Assembly: GCF_001949145.1 (NCBI RefSeq)
Contig: NW_019091396.1
Location: 785,851-849,850 of the forward strand
DNA: 64,000 bases
From: Acanthaster planci
Lineage: Eukaryota; Echinodermata; Asteroidea; Valvatida; Acanthasteridae
Direction: 5' to 3'
Shown: positions 42,301-63,566 of the stretch, piece by piece
Layout of the letters: each line of letters opens with the position of its first letter
Position numbering within the stretch: position 1 is the stretch's first letter
Made by a program: the position numbers and the translations under genes
The notes under the pieces: model-generated
Told to the model about the DNA's origin: nothing
What the model saw: the letters and a program-made list of their open reading frames with translations, nothing else
Database searches by the model: none

Positions 42301-43758
42301 TTCTAGGCAGTCATGATTCTTTTTTGACAGAGCCAGAGGGCTGTTTTGCAGGCAGAAGGAAGTACATGTACACATTGTACATATGTACTATGTGTGAATA
42401 CGAATGCCAGTCATTGTGTGAAGAGACTACATACATGTACATGTGGGACTATCGCTTGTCAGAAGGCTACTTTGTACACAGAAGACATACATGTACATGT
42501 CAAACAATCTGTAAAAATATTCCAACATGTACACTGTACTTGCTGGAAGTGGAAACAAAGTCACGTGAAAGAACACACTGCAGATATACAAAGTTTGCAG
42601 TTGTTTGTAAATGACTTCACTGATAGTCTACAATAAGTAATGCATGTTGACTCCACTTGTTTTCAAAAGTTGCTGGACCTGACTATGAGTCTACAATTAA
42701 TGCGACACATCTACATGTACAGCTCAGAATGACAAAGCAACATATGAATGGGCCAATGCCTCATCATACCAGAGGGTCGTGTGTGTGGGTCAGCAGAAAG
42801 GGACAGTTCACGCAGTGGTACTGATCGCCCTTGATGACTGATGAACTTCATTTTTTGCAAGCCCTTCATTTTTTTACAAGCGCTAATATCCAACTGGCTC
42901 ACTGCAGCCGAGATCTTGTTAGGAAGAAAACTTGAACTTTGAAGCACCCTTCAGTTTTTGTAGGCCTATCTTATGTGCAAAAGCAAAACTGAACAGGACT
43001 GCAGTTTTTTTAAGGATGGGTTGTTCAACATGTAGCAGCCAGCATACCATTATACTCACAGTTTAGTCCTTCCTCCATGGTTTAAAAGCACTCATACGTG
43101 TATTTCTGGTCCGATTTACATGTACTGCAGTGACTTGGCAATATGATGTCACGTTAAAGAGCATTTCTGTCTTCTTCTTAGATAGGCTCAAGTAAACCTT
43201 TTGTGCATTCATTGTCATTAAATCTAAGTAACAATGTCCTCTGGGCCCGCCGGGCACTCCACGCAGGCCCCCTATACTCGATGGAATATGGGTAAATTCT
43301 CAAAAAAACGCTTAAGTAACTTCCCAACATGCCCTCGGTTCCATATTAATCAACAAACTGGTGCCAAAATCATGCACTGAAATGAATGATGCAGAAAGTT
43401 GTCATGTAAACATGGTAAAGTACAGTACATGTACATGTAGGCCTAGGCGAATTGTGAAATATCAAGCATGTAAAGGCATGAAAGGAAGTAAGTTTGTAAG
43501 TCATGTGAGTCAGTAAGTAGAAACTCTAATCACGTTACAATTCAAAAACAATCACAAACAAAAAGAATAGTATCATCCATAACACGTACGAAACCAATCT
43601 AAACATGGAAAGGCGAACAATAAAATCGTGATGAATAGGGAAGGATGAAGAGGGAAGCTGGGCTAGATGAATGCGCCAAAACCGCACCTGCCCCGCGCCA
43701 CACAGCTCGTTCGCTCACCACTGCGCACGTCACAAAACTTACCCACGGCAGATTTCAT
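16895..43758 (-). CDS. ATOSA: Atos homologue (FAM214A/atossa family)
   Basis: Twelve coding exons in transcript order: 43743-43758, 36766-37037 (or its copy 35145-35416), 24480-24697, 23621-23746, 21474-23100, 20384-20524, 19480-19550, 18640-18751, 18216-18374, 17787-17855, 17242-17414, 16895-17054. All junctions keep phase and give 1047 residues, near human ATOSA and about twice ATOSB. The N-terminal block (about 45-250) contains MLILEGRKPERSVKGR, VLLYPDCC, LLLEQWI and SFLHFSQISAWLS. A disordered middle follows. The C-terminal Atos region (about 780-1047) has NTYVFNPSTGLPINSS, GNFEESVLNGRLEPLG, IDGFTAEIGASGSFCP, TLFNPNKTVVKMFV and FQSSKSGKIYLHTDIRM. Fly atossa is a nuclear factor that raises macrophage bioenergetics during tissue invasion. 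The start is chosen because exon 1 (MKSAV) ends in phase 1 and joins exon 2. It is probably the single ancestor of the vertebrate ATOSA/ATOSB pair. Confidence 0.92.
17679..17782. repeat. Two copies of a 52-bp tandem repeat
   Basis: GTAAGCTTGTTGGGATGAGA starts at 17679 and again at 17731, each followed by GGTCATGGGTGAAAGTTCA. The pair lies in the ATOS intron and ends only a few bases from the 17787 exon boundary, next to its splice donor. Confidence 0.85.
21474..23100 (-). other. ATOSA: Large central ATOS exon (1627 nt, mostly disordered)
   Basis: The exon starts at a TTGACAG acceptor and ends at a GAG/GTGAGC donor. After a conserved start (VHTFPILNLSKSSSLRVTV, then SLPRSQSIPAL) it encodes about 480 residues rich in Ser, Pro, Gln and Thr with charged patches. 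Several RHARRRGFSLDS and FGRSKSLFKSIL-type basic/serine motifs near its end look like kinase or docking sites. Low complexity is normal for the middle of Atos proteins. The first Met in the exon (23048) is not the start, because the frame continues upstream into the acceptor. Confidence 0.88.
27709..28208. mobile_element. TTAA-bounded, piggyBac-like element containing an assembly gap
   Basis: The left edge is TTAACCACTACCTGCCGGGG and the right edge is CCCCAGCATGAAGTGGTTAA; both carry TTAA and are mostly inverted. TTTTTGAAAGATTTTGAAAA near the right end matches the element at 15966-16525, so both belong to one family. The middle (27773-28081, 309 N) is unsequenced. It lies in ATOS intron 2. 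Confidence 0.6.
28938..29010. repeat. Three copies of a 25-bp tandem repeat
   Basis: AAACCCATGTCAAGAGTTTT plus ACTTA is repeated three times with one mismatch in the first copy. It is a small minisatellite within ATOS intron 2. Confidence 0.85.
34903..34980. repeat. Short array of the 16-bp GTTTCCCCAAGGAAGC minisatellite
   Basis: About four to five units of GTTTCCCCAAGGAAGC, some with GTCTCC, mark the left edge of the first copy of the 1.62-kb duplication. The matching array at the second copy is about three times longer. Confidence 0.9.
35145..35416 (-). other. ATOSA: ATOS coding exon 2, copy 1 of the duplication
   Basis: The exon runs from a CATTCAG acceptor to an AGG/GTATGT donor and encodes 90 codons plus two bases, including DLFVDFGMLILEGRKPERS and EGEHCPPRYP. 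It is identical in protein to the copy at 36766-37037 except for one silent change (AAA versus AAG in GRKPERS). It is 272 nt long, so splicing both copies together would shift the frame; only one copy can be used per transcript. Confidence 0.85.
36419..36660. repeat. Long array of the 16-bp GTTTCCCCAAGGAAGC minisatellite
   Basis: About 15 units, with variants GTCTCC, GAAGT and one shortened unit, open the second copy of the duplication. Both strands give long open frames of Leu-Gly-Lys-Phe-type repeats because 16-bp units cycle through all frames; these are not genes. Confidence 0.92.
36766..37037 (-). other. ATOSA: ATOS coding exon 2, copy 2 of the duplication
   Basis: Same exon as at 35145-35416, with intact acceptor and GTATGT donor and the same 272-nt length. 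Being nearer exon 1, it is the one chosen in the gene model, but the sequence cannot say which copy is used or whether both exist on one chromosome. Confidence 0.85.
38623..38810. mobile_element. Mariner/pogo-like MITE
   Basis: The left end CAGTCAAACCTCGTTAATA and the right end, reverse complemented, CAGTCAAACCTTGTTAAAT are inverted repeats around a 188-bp element. A CAGT.AAACCTCGTTAT-type terminus is common in Tc1/mariner and pogo elements. A TA follows the right end but the left flank is CA, so the expected TA duplication is imperfect. It lies in ATOS intron 1. Confidence 0.6.
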
Positions 43759-44060
43759 CGCCTGACATCTGTTCTTCGCCTCAAATTACGATGTTTTTCA
43801 CTCACACAGAACTACTGTACCTTCTATCCCATATCTACAAGAAAAACAATACTAAATGGGACGTTCTTTAGCGGAATTTCAGTTGCCAATATGTCGTGAA
43901 TGTTGCGCTCGAGAAATATTTCGTCAGCCACCGCGCACCGAAGCTCTTTACTTGTTGTCAACGAAGATTGCCACAAAATCCTCCGCAGATTTTGTCGATC
44001 TGTTTTTGTTGCTGCTGAACGAGATCACGTGACTAACAGCTGATAGGGTCAATCGAGGGC
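43743..44060 (-). promoter_or_regulatory. ATOSA: ATOS first coding exon, 5' UTR and promoter region
   Basis: On the minus strand an ATG at 43758 opens five codons (MKSAV) before a GTAAGT donor at 43742. An upstream ATG at 43768 in another frame runs through the same donor and could act as a small overlapping upstream frame. The segment is less repetitive and richer in CpG than the adjoining intron. The transcription start itself was not identified. Confidence 0.55.
44025..44032. promoter_or_regulatory. Palindromic E-box TCACGTGA upstream of ATOS
   Basis: ATCACGTGAC lies about 270 bp upstream of the proposed ATOS start codon. It matches the E-box class bound by USF/TFEB/MITF-type bHLH-zip factors. 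Function is inferred from position only. Confidence 0.35.
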
Positions 44061-45507
44061 CAAAGTTCAAGGAACTGTAATAAATTATCATACATGGCGG
44101 GCGCACTTGTCGATTAGAAGTCGGCTAAACTCCGTTTAGTGCATGTATTTAGAACAGGTCCCGTGGGGTGGGGGGAACTCCCACGTACGGTTGGAAAGGA
44201 TGGAACATTTCAAGTTTTCCTATCTTAGCTTTCTTTTTACTTTGCCTTATAGATTTTATTTTCTATTACTTTTTTGTGATGATCAGATTTCCGAAACAAA
44301 CTTTAAAGCCTTCAAAGTATCTCTTCGCCTTCCTTTGAATAACAACAAAAAATTTGTAACAAAGAAAAAAAGAGGGGGTTCTAAGGAGCTTGGAAGTTGG
44401 AGGCTACATCACTATGTTCCAAAACGAGACAATTCATTAAGCCAAATTAAAGATGTTGTTAGCAAATATTTATTCAAACGGCATGCAAGGTAATTTACAC
44501 GTCCAACAACAATTTCATTTATCAAACACACATTTACATACAAGCTTGTTTACATTATTCTTTAAGACAATTACTTTGTATGCTGTCCAAAAATGCTCTC
44601 CATACAATGGAATGACAACATAAACAAAATTTAAAATAAAAACTGTGGGAAATTTTTCAACCACCTGCAGTGAACTGAAATCACTTAAAAATTTGCTACA
44701 GATCAAGGGATCGATGTTTCATATTAGCAGAATCTTCAAGACGGATGCCACAAGGAGGAAAATATCAGGGCCTGCAACTTTTTGTGTTCAACATGTTAAA
44801 TGTGATGGATGACTACAGGTGATGCAATGGGCCAAGAAAAAAAAAAACCACTTTTAAACTAGGTCAATTTCCATGTAATTGAGTCTCTTGAAACAAACAC
44901 CTTACATAAGTGTAACAAAAACAGTTACAAAAAATGCTGTTGCTCTTTGCTCACAGAGGTTTTTTTTGTACTTCTGTCCCTACTTTTTTGGCCAGACATG
45001 AGTGCCTGAATGCTCCAACACCTTGGCACAAGTATTTGAAACAAGATGGGGAAACTGCAATTACTGATGCATTTCTGAGCGGGTCATGGAAGATGAGAAA
45101 GCCATCAAAATTGTTCCTGTCACAAGCATCGCAAGATATTGGAATTCGCTTTCAGTTCACAAGGTTTGAGAAACAACATGTCAGTTTTAATCACCTGTTT
45201 ACGACAGAAATTGGTAAAATGAATAAACAGGAAAACTTTTTTTTAAAGTTATCTGTTTTTCAATACAACAGGGCAAGAGCATGAGGTAAGCTTCCATGCT
45301 GTCCCTAGTTGAAGACAACGAGGCATTCCAAGTTGGTAACTGAAACTTTTGCTGTTTTATGAAGTTTCAAAGTTTTCTCTGACAGAAAGGAGCTTCCAAT
45401 GCAAAGCACAAGTTGCACTAACCCATTCTTCTGGTTTGAGCATCTGCATTAAAGGTGACACAGCATTTGCACGGTAGGTTATGACCACAGATATTACAGC
45501 ACAGCAT

Positions 45508-45765
45508 GGTGGCGCAAGATGGGGAACTCTGCCAAGAAGGTGTCATCACCATGGGCGCCATTTGAGCAAGCGATACGCCTGGGCAGTGGATGTTAACGCA
45601 CAGGCACAGGTGCGCACATGCATGCCAGGTGTGAGCGCCTGGCACGGGGCTTGCCCTGTGCATTAACGTGCACTGCGCAAGCGTATCGCTTGCTCAAATG
45701 GCATCCTGGCGAGAATAACATTTTACGCGTATTCACGGTGAAGTTCTCCATCTTGTGCTGCAACA
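45508..45765. mobile_element. Foldback-type MITE with long inverted arms
   Basis: The arms contain CCATTTGAGCAAGCGATACG on the left and its exact inverse CGTATCGCTTGCTCAAATGG on the right, extended by CAGTG...GTTAACGCACAGG and CCTGTGCATTAAC...CACTG. Outer ends GGCGCAAGATGGGGAACT and, reverse complemented, AGCACAAGATGGAGAACT also pair. The whole 258 bp can fold into one hairpin. No transposase is encoded. Confidence 0.75.
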
Positions 45766-46043
45766 CGACGCAATCCAATCTTCGGTTATGGCAACTTAGC
45801 CAAAGTATGCACGTGCTCATACTTAGAGTTTTGGCTCTGTGGTCCTGCTTCATAACTTTGACCCAGTCTGCAAAAAAAAAATCTAATGTCATAAATGCCG
45901 AACTCAAAACTGCCGTTTGGTAACAAACTATGCGGCAAGAGGAAACTCCAAATTAGAATCTCTATAAATTTGTTTTATTTTGACAGTTAGAAGGACACTG
46001 ACGAAAATGTGGTTATTGGTGCTTCCCTCACATTTTACTCTTT

Positions 46044-46049
46044 TTTATT
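46044..46049 (-). terminator. TEX9: Candidate polyadenylation signal for TEX9
   Basis: AATAAA on the minus strand, 328 nt past the TEX9 stop; a second one is near 45974. Use is inferred. Confidence 0.3.
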
Positions 46050-46376
46050 TATGTTCGTATGCCAACAAGTCAATTTTATTACAAGTGACTAATTTCCTAC
46101 AGCAGATGACCTGGTGGGACCAGATGGTACATCAGGTTTGCATTAATCCAAGGGGTAGAACTAGAGCCTGACACCATCTGACAAACAGGCTGAATGACTG
46201 ATGATAAAAGCTTGGAAAGTCGATCAAGAATCCTCAGGCTTCATGAACATTTGGCCAAGTGAAGTTTGTCTTTTCATGGTGGGAGTTGGAAGCATGCACA
46301 TGGCGCTATTTGAATAACAGGAGGTTCCATGATGATGGAATCCAGCAGGAACAGTTTCTGACATGTCAAGGTTATT

Positions 46377-57231
<10,855 letters not shown>

Positions 57232-57300
57232 CTTGGAATTTGTAACCAGGGACGCGAAGTTCATTGACCTTCGGATTAAAGATGATTGGTGGCGCTGTTA
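57232..57300 (-). promoter_or_regulatory. TEX9: TEX9 promoter-proximal region
   Basis: Directly upstream of the TEX9 ATG, the minus strand carries GTCCCTGGTTAC (57242-57253), close to an RFX X-box, and a CCAAT box within CGCCACCAATCATC near 57285. No TATA box is apparent. These are sequence matches only. Confidence 0.35.
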
Positions 57301-58498
57301 CGTTACTTAAAGACAGCTCCGTCCACCACCGTGCGAGTCGTCGGCTACACAGCCTCGTACAAATTAGTGAAAACACTAGGAAGTTTAGAAGACAAAGAAA
57401 TGTCAGTCTAGAGCTGACATGTAAAATCTTACAATTTTGCAAACAAAGTCATTGGACTTTGTTGGGCAATAGACGACCTGGCCCGATGGGCTGTTTTACG
57501 CATTACAACTTTGTCTTGCATGACTTTGCTATAGGCCTACCCGTTTCAGACAGGCGTTCCGGGTCGCGTCGAACCAAATAGAATTAAGAGCGACTCGGGT
57601 CGACCCAAATAAAATGTGTTTTTAGACGGACTTCATATATGCATTTGCATTGGGTTCGGCCCTTGAAGAGATCGACGTGTAAAAACCAAGTCAATCAGGT
57701 GTCGTACCGAGCGCCTCAAAGTGTCGATTTCATGCAGCATGTATTTTAAAAGACCGCATTTAGATAGCGCGCCTAATTAGGCCTGAGTTGCACGGCATAG
57801 CCAGACGAATCTGTTGGGTGATGCATACGGTTTCACTGGCCATGGCCACGCCGGTTTCACTTCCAGGTATTTACGGCCAGTGTATCGCATGTACGGCGGG
57901 ATATTGGATTCACCCGTCGCAGCACGACCGCGCGTGTTTGACTAAGCGTCAAATGCTGCATCGCAAGCGGCAGGCACACATGTTCCAATTGAAAAACAAA
58001 AGTCATACACCCGCAGACAGAATTTCCCGGTTTTTAAAGCTGGGCACGCTCGGGTGTTTGCGAAAGAAATGGGTGCCCCTGTCACGTGGACCATATCATG
58101 CTCAATTACTGTCGACAAACACGGAGAGAATCCGCCCCAGACTGCAAGAGGACGCGCGTGACCAAATGTAAAGAAATGTTTCCCGCCAGAGTCCTTCTTC
58201 TCGTCGGGGCAGTTTGTCGAATGGTGCTAACAAGTGGTGCTCTGAAACGGCGATGACTGTGAATGCTACGTATGACCACGTCTCTCTTCGTGATTGTCAT
58301 GGGAAGTAGGTGAATTGTGAAATTGTGGCGAAAACGGGTTAGCTATTGGCACTGAAGCCAAGATATTTTATGGCCAACAACCCCACAGGTGAGAACGGCC
58401 AGAGCCGACCTAGCCGAAACATCGAGTTAACACTTACTGGTTTTTCTAAGAACCACACCTCTTCCAAAAGAGACTGATTCCATGGCGTACCCCCAAGC

Positions 58499-58563
58499 TA
58501 GACCCGTAGACAGTGCCCGACGTATGATGAAGGAGTATACGTCGGGCCCTGTTTATGGGTCTA
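58499..58563. repeat. Compact hairpin: 27-bp inverted repeat with 11-nt loop
   Basis: 58499-58525 starts TAGACCCGTAGACAGTGCCC. 58537-58563 is its inverse with three mismatches in 27, two of which could pair as G-U in RNA on one strand. The loop is GATGAAGGAGT. No open frame covers it on either strand in a meaningful way. It could be a tiny foldback element or a structured RNA. Confidence 0.8.
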
Positions 58564-61500
58564 CCCGCAAACCTATACGTCTCATGTAACTTCCACCATG
58601 TAAAGTTTGAAATCTTAATTAACCCCACAGGTAATGGTGTCATCATTCAAACTGGAGACATTTACATCATCGTTTCAAAAGAAGATTTGAAGATAGAGAA
58701 TCACAAAGGTCGGCAATCAGAAGAGAATCTGTAAATATCGTTCCACAATGCTTACTCTCTGCATCTGGTAAGGCGTCGCAAAGTGGAAGGGCAGACAATG
58801 ACACAGCGCGTATATTGTGCACTATCGAGACGTGCGCGCACGTCCCTATTCACAAGTCCACCAAATATACTTGGAATTTAACGGGAATTTAGTAACTTTA
58901 TCCGCTCCGAGCAGGAACAAAAGAGGGCGTGTTTTGAAATGAAATGACAGTTCTTTGGTACCACAGACATATAAACCCTTAGACGGACAGCTCCTACTCA
59001 AAACAACGGTGGGGTACTATTGCTGAGACGGCACCCGACTAAATAAAAAAGCATGGGTAAATTCACCCCTTGGTATAGGGAATTTACACACAGTTGAAGA
59101 ATTGCAGCCACAAAATTCTATGAAGCCATTCTTCGATTGTGAAAAAAAATCGTTTTTTACTTATCTGGCCCATGCATATTCGAAACAATGCGGTTGCAAC
59201 ATTTTAAAAGAAGAGACAGCAGTACCAAAGAGTAAAAAAGGAACATAATTTGAGAGTACATGTAAATAAATACATGCAATCTAAGTATGTCACCGACGAG
59301 CGATTTCCACTAAACGAAGTGTGCGCAACGAACTCATCAGACTGGAATTCGTGTGCACGTTGAACGCCGGTGAGGGCGGCTGGGGCGGACACGCTTGTTC
59401 GTGTACACGCGTATGCATCAAAGAGGGCGCTGTGAACTGTGTCCTGGCAAATACCGTTTCTAAATCTTCCAGTTACCGGTACATGTATTCTGAACAGTCC
59501 TCAAACTACAGGTTGAGTACATGTTCACTCCATTATCCTTAAGCTAATACCTATACCTTAATCGTGTTAATATTTCTATTCACAGTAAATCGGACCATTA
59601 ATTAGACATGTGCGTATATATGTAACTTTCTTGAATAGCGTTTTTTATATCAGTAAAATTATATTTAAGTGTTTTATGTACGTTTTTAAGCCAATCAGTC
59701 TGGAGAGCCCTCGACAGGAATCTTTTCTTCTGGGCAAATCTACCGGGGGCTGGTTGTGTTTTGTCCTTTGTTCCATCATGTACATTTATGTTTTACTGTC
59801 TGTTTTTGTTTACCTGTGTTTTCCGAGAAATGAAATAAATAAACAAAATAAATAAATGATGCCAGGAACATTTTGATTAATGGCGAGCCTGCAAGCCTTT
59901 TTATTGCTTTTGAATTTGGCACGGTCAGATGGCCGCCCAGTGGCTTCAATGACCTCTGCTGGCTGCTTTTAAAGAGATCACCAGTGCAAGAAATAATGCA
60001 TGTGACCGCCAAATGTTTTCCAAGATGGACGTCTTTACGACGACGACGTGGCATGCAGAAGAAAACTGAATGAACAAACCAACCACCGTTCCTACGCGCG
60101 CGGCCCACAGTCCCCCGGAAAAGTGACACATGGTTAACAAACGGACGAGGTTGCCGAGAAGCTCTTTATCTCTCGAATTGGTCTGATTCGATTGGTCGGT
60201 TGGATGCGCTGGTTGATAAGTCCATTGACCAGTCGTTTTGTTATCGCTTGGTTTAATTGATGCTTGATCGGAAGCTTCTGGCCTAGAGGCGTGGGATATT
60301 ATTCATTGCTTTAAATCATTAATTTCACTCGAAAAATAGACCAATCTCAATTTGCCAATCTTCAGTTTGTATGGGCAGCAAAAGTTTCTAGAAATGATCG
60401 ATTTTACCTCAAATTCGTTCAAAATATACATTTGTCTCTCCAATTTCAAAGAGGGTTATTATTTTCAACTAATATAGTTAGTAGCCCGTGTAGTGTTTTG
60501 ATAGCTGCGTGGAATTTTTGACACTTTTTCTTTTTTTTTTAACTTATGGCCAGGCATAGTTATAGCAGCAACTTGTAGGAAAACCACAACTGTGGCGTAT
60601 AAGAGCAGTCCCTATTGAGATTTCAAGCCTGTCTTAAATAACAGGAAATTGATTTTTAAAAAAACTTTCTATTAATAACCAATGGCAGTTCCAAGAAACA
60701 GGAGTTACATCTTCTTCAGTTAAAACCAGATTCTTTCCAGTCCAATGTGACGCCTTTGCTTATCGCCCACGTAGGGCTAGAGGCTGGGAAAGGGCTGATG
60801 GCTTTGCACCATGATTGGCTACATTTTCCACGACTTGTGACCGCGAGGTTATCACTTCCTGTTAGCTAAGCGTTATTTAATTTTTTTGATTCGCCGATGG
60901 CAATGCTTTCCCATCGGCAAATTTTCGAATATATGATAAAACACGTCCTTGATACAGTCACAGTGTGGTAATTTATCTTCTCACTAAGTATCTCTGATCA
61001 CGTGTCTTTGGGCAATATATTTCACATCATTAATCAATTTTGGATGAACGAATAAAGTATAGTGAGAATAGTTTCGGCAATGAGGAAGAAAAAGAAAATT
61101 AAATATCGAATTGATAACTGCCGTTGTGTAACGCATTGAACGAACTCGTGCGCCTGGCAGAAATTCACCCACAATGCTCTGTGCGTCGTTAGCTGTGACC
61201 CCCTGTGACGTATTTCCTTCAACAAAATCTATGCAAAGTCATCAGCCCTTCTCAGTGTGAAGGGTGCACTGAAGTGAATGTTCCCAAGTCTTCTCAGCAG
61301 CCATTTTTCAAATGACATCCCTCACCTTTCTGTGGCTCGTCTGACAAATTTTGTCAAATTTTTGTCTGCTTTGCCCCCAGATGGGTGCCCCTGAATCTGC
61401 AGAGATGATTCTGGGCCATACTGACACAATCCCACAATTTCTTGGTCCACACAGACCCCTAGCTCTTTGCGAAAGAATCTGCAGAGGTACTTTTTAAGCG

Positions 61501-63103
61501 CCACGGCCTGGCGGAGAATTTTCCTTGAATTGGGACACTGCGCAACTATTCTAGCAGCGGAGGCTCTTTTGGTATAGGAACTGCACTTCGCTGGTTCGTA
61601 AAGGATATGAATTGTGTATGTTGCAGTTGCGTAGCTGTTGACAAAAACGAACACTCCCGACCAACATAGGGCGTTTGAAACTAGTCTGGTTCTCTGATCA
61701 AAGATTCCCTGACGAGGCTTGCTAAAATATTTGGCCAGGTATCACCAGCGGATATAAACAGATCATGACGCAACATCAGGGATCACATAGGAAGCCCTGG
61801 GTGGATCCTATGTTTAGAGGAACATGCAAGCTGTTAATGTTGGCGAAAACATGCAAGAAACTCCACGAAGGGAGCAACATGTGAGCAACAAACAAAAAGA
61901 AATATCTCATTGTGCGTACAGACACGGCCGGAAATTCCCGAACATCAATGATGCTATTCGAAAGTGGACGGGAAAAGTTGAGAATATTTCGGCTATTTTT
62001 GAAAACTGGAAGAATTCCTCTGGTTTGGTCAAGTGGACAGTGGGTGATACCGGACTTTTGATTCGACGAGAATAGTGGAAATCATTCTGGTATCCAAACT
62101 AGTTTTCAACCAATGAGGGAGTGCTTCTGCTCAAGGCAGATTTTTAATACGAAATGATACTCGTAAAAATTCAAATTTGAAACAAATCATATAGGGAAAC
62201 TGACTTATGAATGATTATAAAGATGAACAAAGAAATTGAAAAAAATAAAACCCTTCAACTCCCCGTTGCGTCCATTTTTTTGACAGCTGAAAAGCTGCAA
62301 TCGCCCATTGTAGGCACGAAATCCTTATCCGGCACGTCGTTCTGCGGGGCTATGTTCACAAATTATTGTCCGGCCGGGTCAAGTACAAGTTTCAACGGGG
62401 CTATCAAATGGAGTCTGACCCACTTACTTTTGGAATCAGTTTCCTGAACAAGTTACGATTGATTTAGCTGTCTCCTTGATACTGTTTCATCCTACAAACA
62501 TGGGCGTGATAATGCTTAAGAGTGAACATCGTCTGTAGCTTTCATCAGATTTTGCCCCATCAGACCTTGCCCCATAGCACTGTAAATTCATCGACCCCCC
62601 AGCCCAAAAATCGGTTTGGAACGCCAGGTGTGGCGCATACACGGTGACAAACAGGACGGTTTTAAAATCTCGGTGCAAGTCTCAAATTACGGCATTTTGT
62701 CCAATCATCCACGCCAAAATGCGAGGGAAACCAATGAATTAACGGGGGACATGGGCGAGCTATCCCCGGGGGAGAATTCGGGAAATTAGAAGAAAGCTGT
62801 TTCCTGAGGTGCCACCGCTTGACCAGTCGGAAATTGAACAGGTTTCAGGTGTTGTTTTCAGAAAGATGTCTACAATTTGTTGCTTTATAAATAATACTAG
62901 TGAGACGGATACACATCCATTTAGGATATCTCTACACGTTGCAATATGCATCGATTCGACGCAGGTGGGTTGAACGGGAGGTCGGTGGAACGCACCAGGG
63001 AAATCTAAGCCAAAGTCCGGGCCCGTCTCGCTGAGAAATTTCGAATGAAAACAAAATCGACGTTTTACGGAAGCCCTTGAGTGCCATCATGTGAATTATT
63101 TCT

Positions 63104-63566
63104 TCGAAGTTCGTTTTTAGGAGATATTCTTTTTCCGATGTCATTTGTACAAGATATATTTTGTCAAAGTTCGTTTGTTCGAGACATATATACATTCTCC
63201 AGTTCCTTCTTATGAGATCTATGTTTAGAAACGTTTCTATTTATGGAAAAAATCTTTTGAGATATATTTTTTGATAAAGTTTGTTTTTTATGAGCTGTAT
63301 ATTTTTCCAAGTTATTTGCACGAGATATACATTGTCAGGTTTAGATTTATTTCTCACCGAAACAAACTTGAAAAATGTAACTCATTAAAACGAATTGTAA
63401 AATATTCTACTTAAACGAACTTGGGAAAATATATCCCGTAGAAACGATTGTTTCAAAAAAATGTTTGTATTTATAGATCTCACAGGAACGAAATGGAGAA
63501 TATATGCCTGGAACAAACGAACTTGTGAAAATATATCTGGTAAAAAAGAACAGGGGAAAATATACT
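63104..63566. repeat. Head-to-head pair of degenerate tandem arrays (about 28-33-bp units)
   Basis: From 63104 to about 63340, variants of AAGTTCGTTT-n-ACGAGATATATTTT recur about every 30 bp. From about 63357 to 63566 the reverse complement, AACGAACTTG-GGAAAATATAT-C, recurs with similar spacing. Each array has about seven or eight diverged units and the arrays face each other around a short centre near 63350, so the segment could fold into a long imperfect hairpin. No coding potential or known repeat family was recognised. Confidence 0.7.

Larger units (their letters stand above)
24470..43440. repeat. Domain rich in TACATG-type self-complementary repeats
   Basis: Dozens of short arrays such as ACATGTACATGTACAT are scattered through ATOS introns 1 and 2, for example near 25110, 26250, 31440, 33290, 35790, 42430 and 43420. 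Each array is its own reverse complement. Similar arrays are rare before 24.4 kb and after 43.5 kb in this window. They create many short chance open frames with Tyr-Met-His-Val strings; none looks coding. Confidence 0.85.
43769..46376. other. Intergenic region between ATOS and TEX9
   Basis: No coding exon is recognised. The ATOS promoter side (to about 44100) is followed by AT-rich sequence, a foldback element at 45508-45765 and the presumed TEX9 3' UTR. A 116-codon open frame at 44143 is low-complexity, has no recognised motif and is not called. Confidence 0.65.

Noticed and set aside
44143-44493. 116-codon open frame near the ATOS promoter
   Set aside because: Low-complexity Phe/Leu and Lys runs; no motif or splice support.
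57788-58171. 127-codon open frame on the plus strand
   Set aside because: No recognisable domain, no splice partners and unremarkable composition; a chance frame in GC-richer sequence is likelier.
61322-61654. 110-codon open frame on the minus strand
   Set aside because: Looks protein-like in composition but no family, start context or exon structure could be supported.
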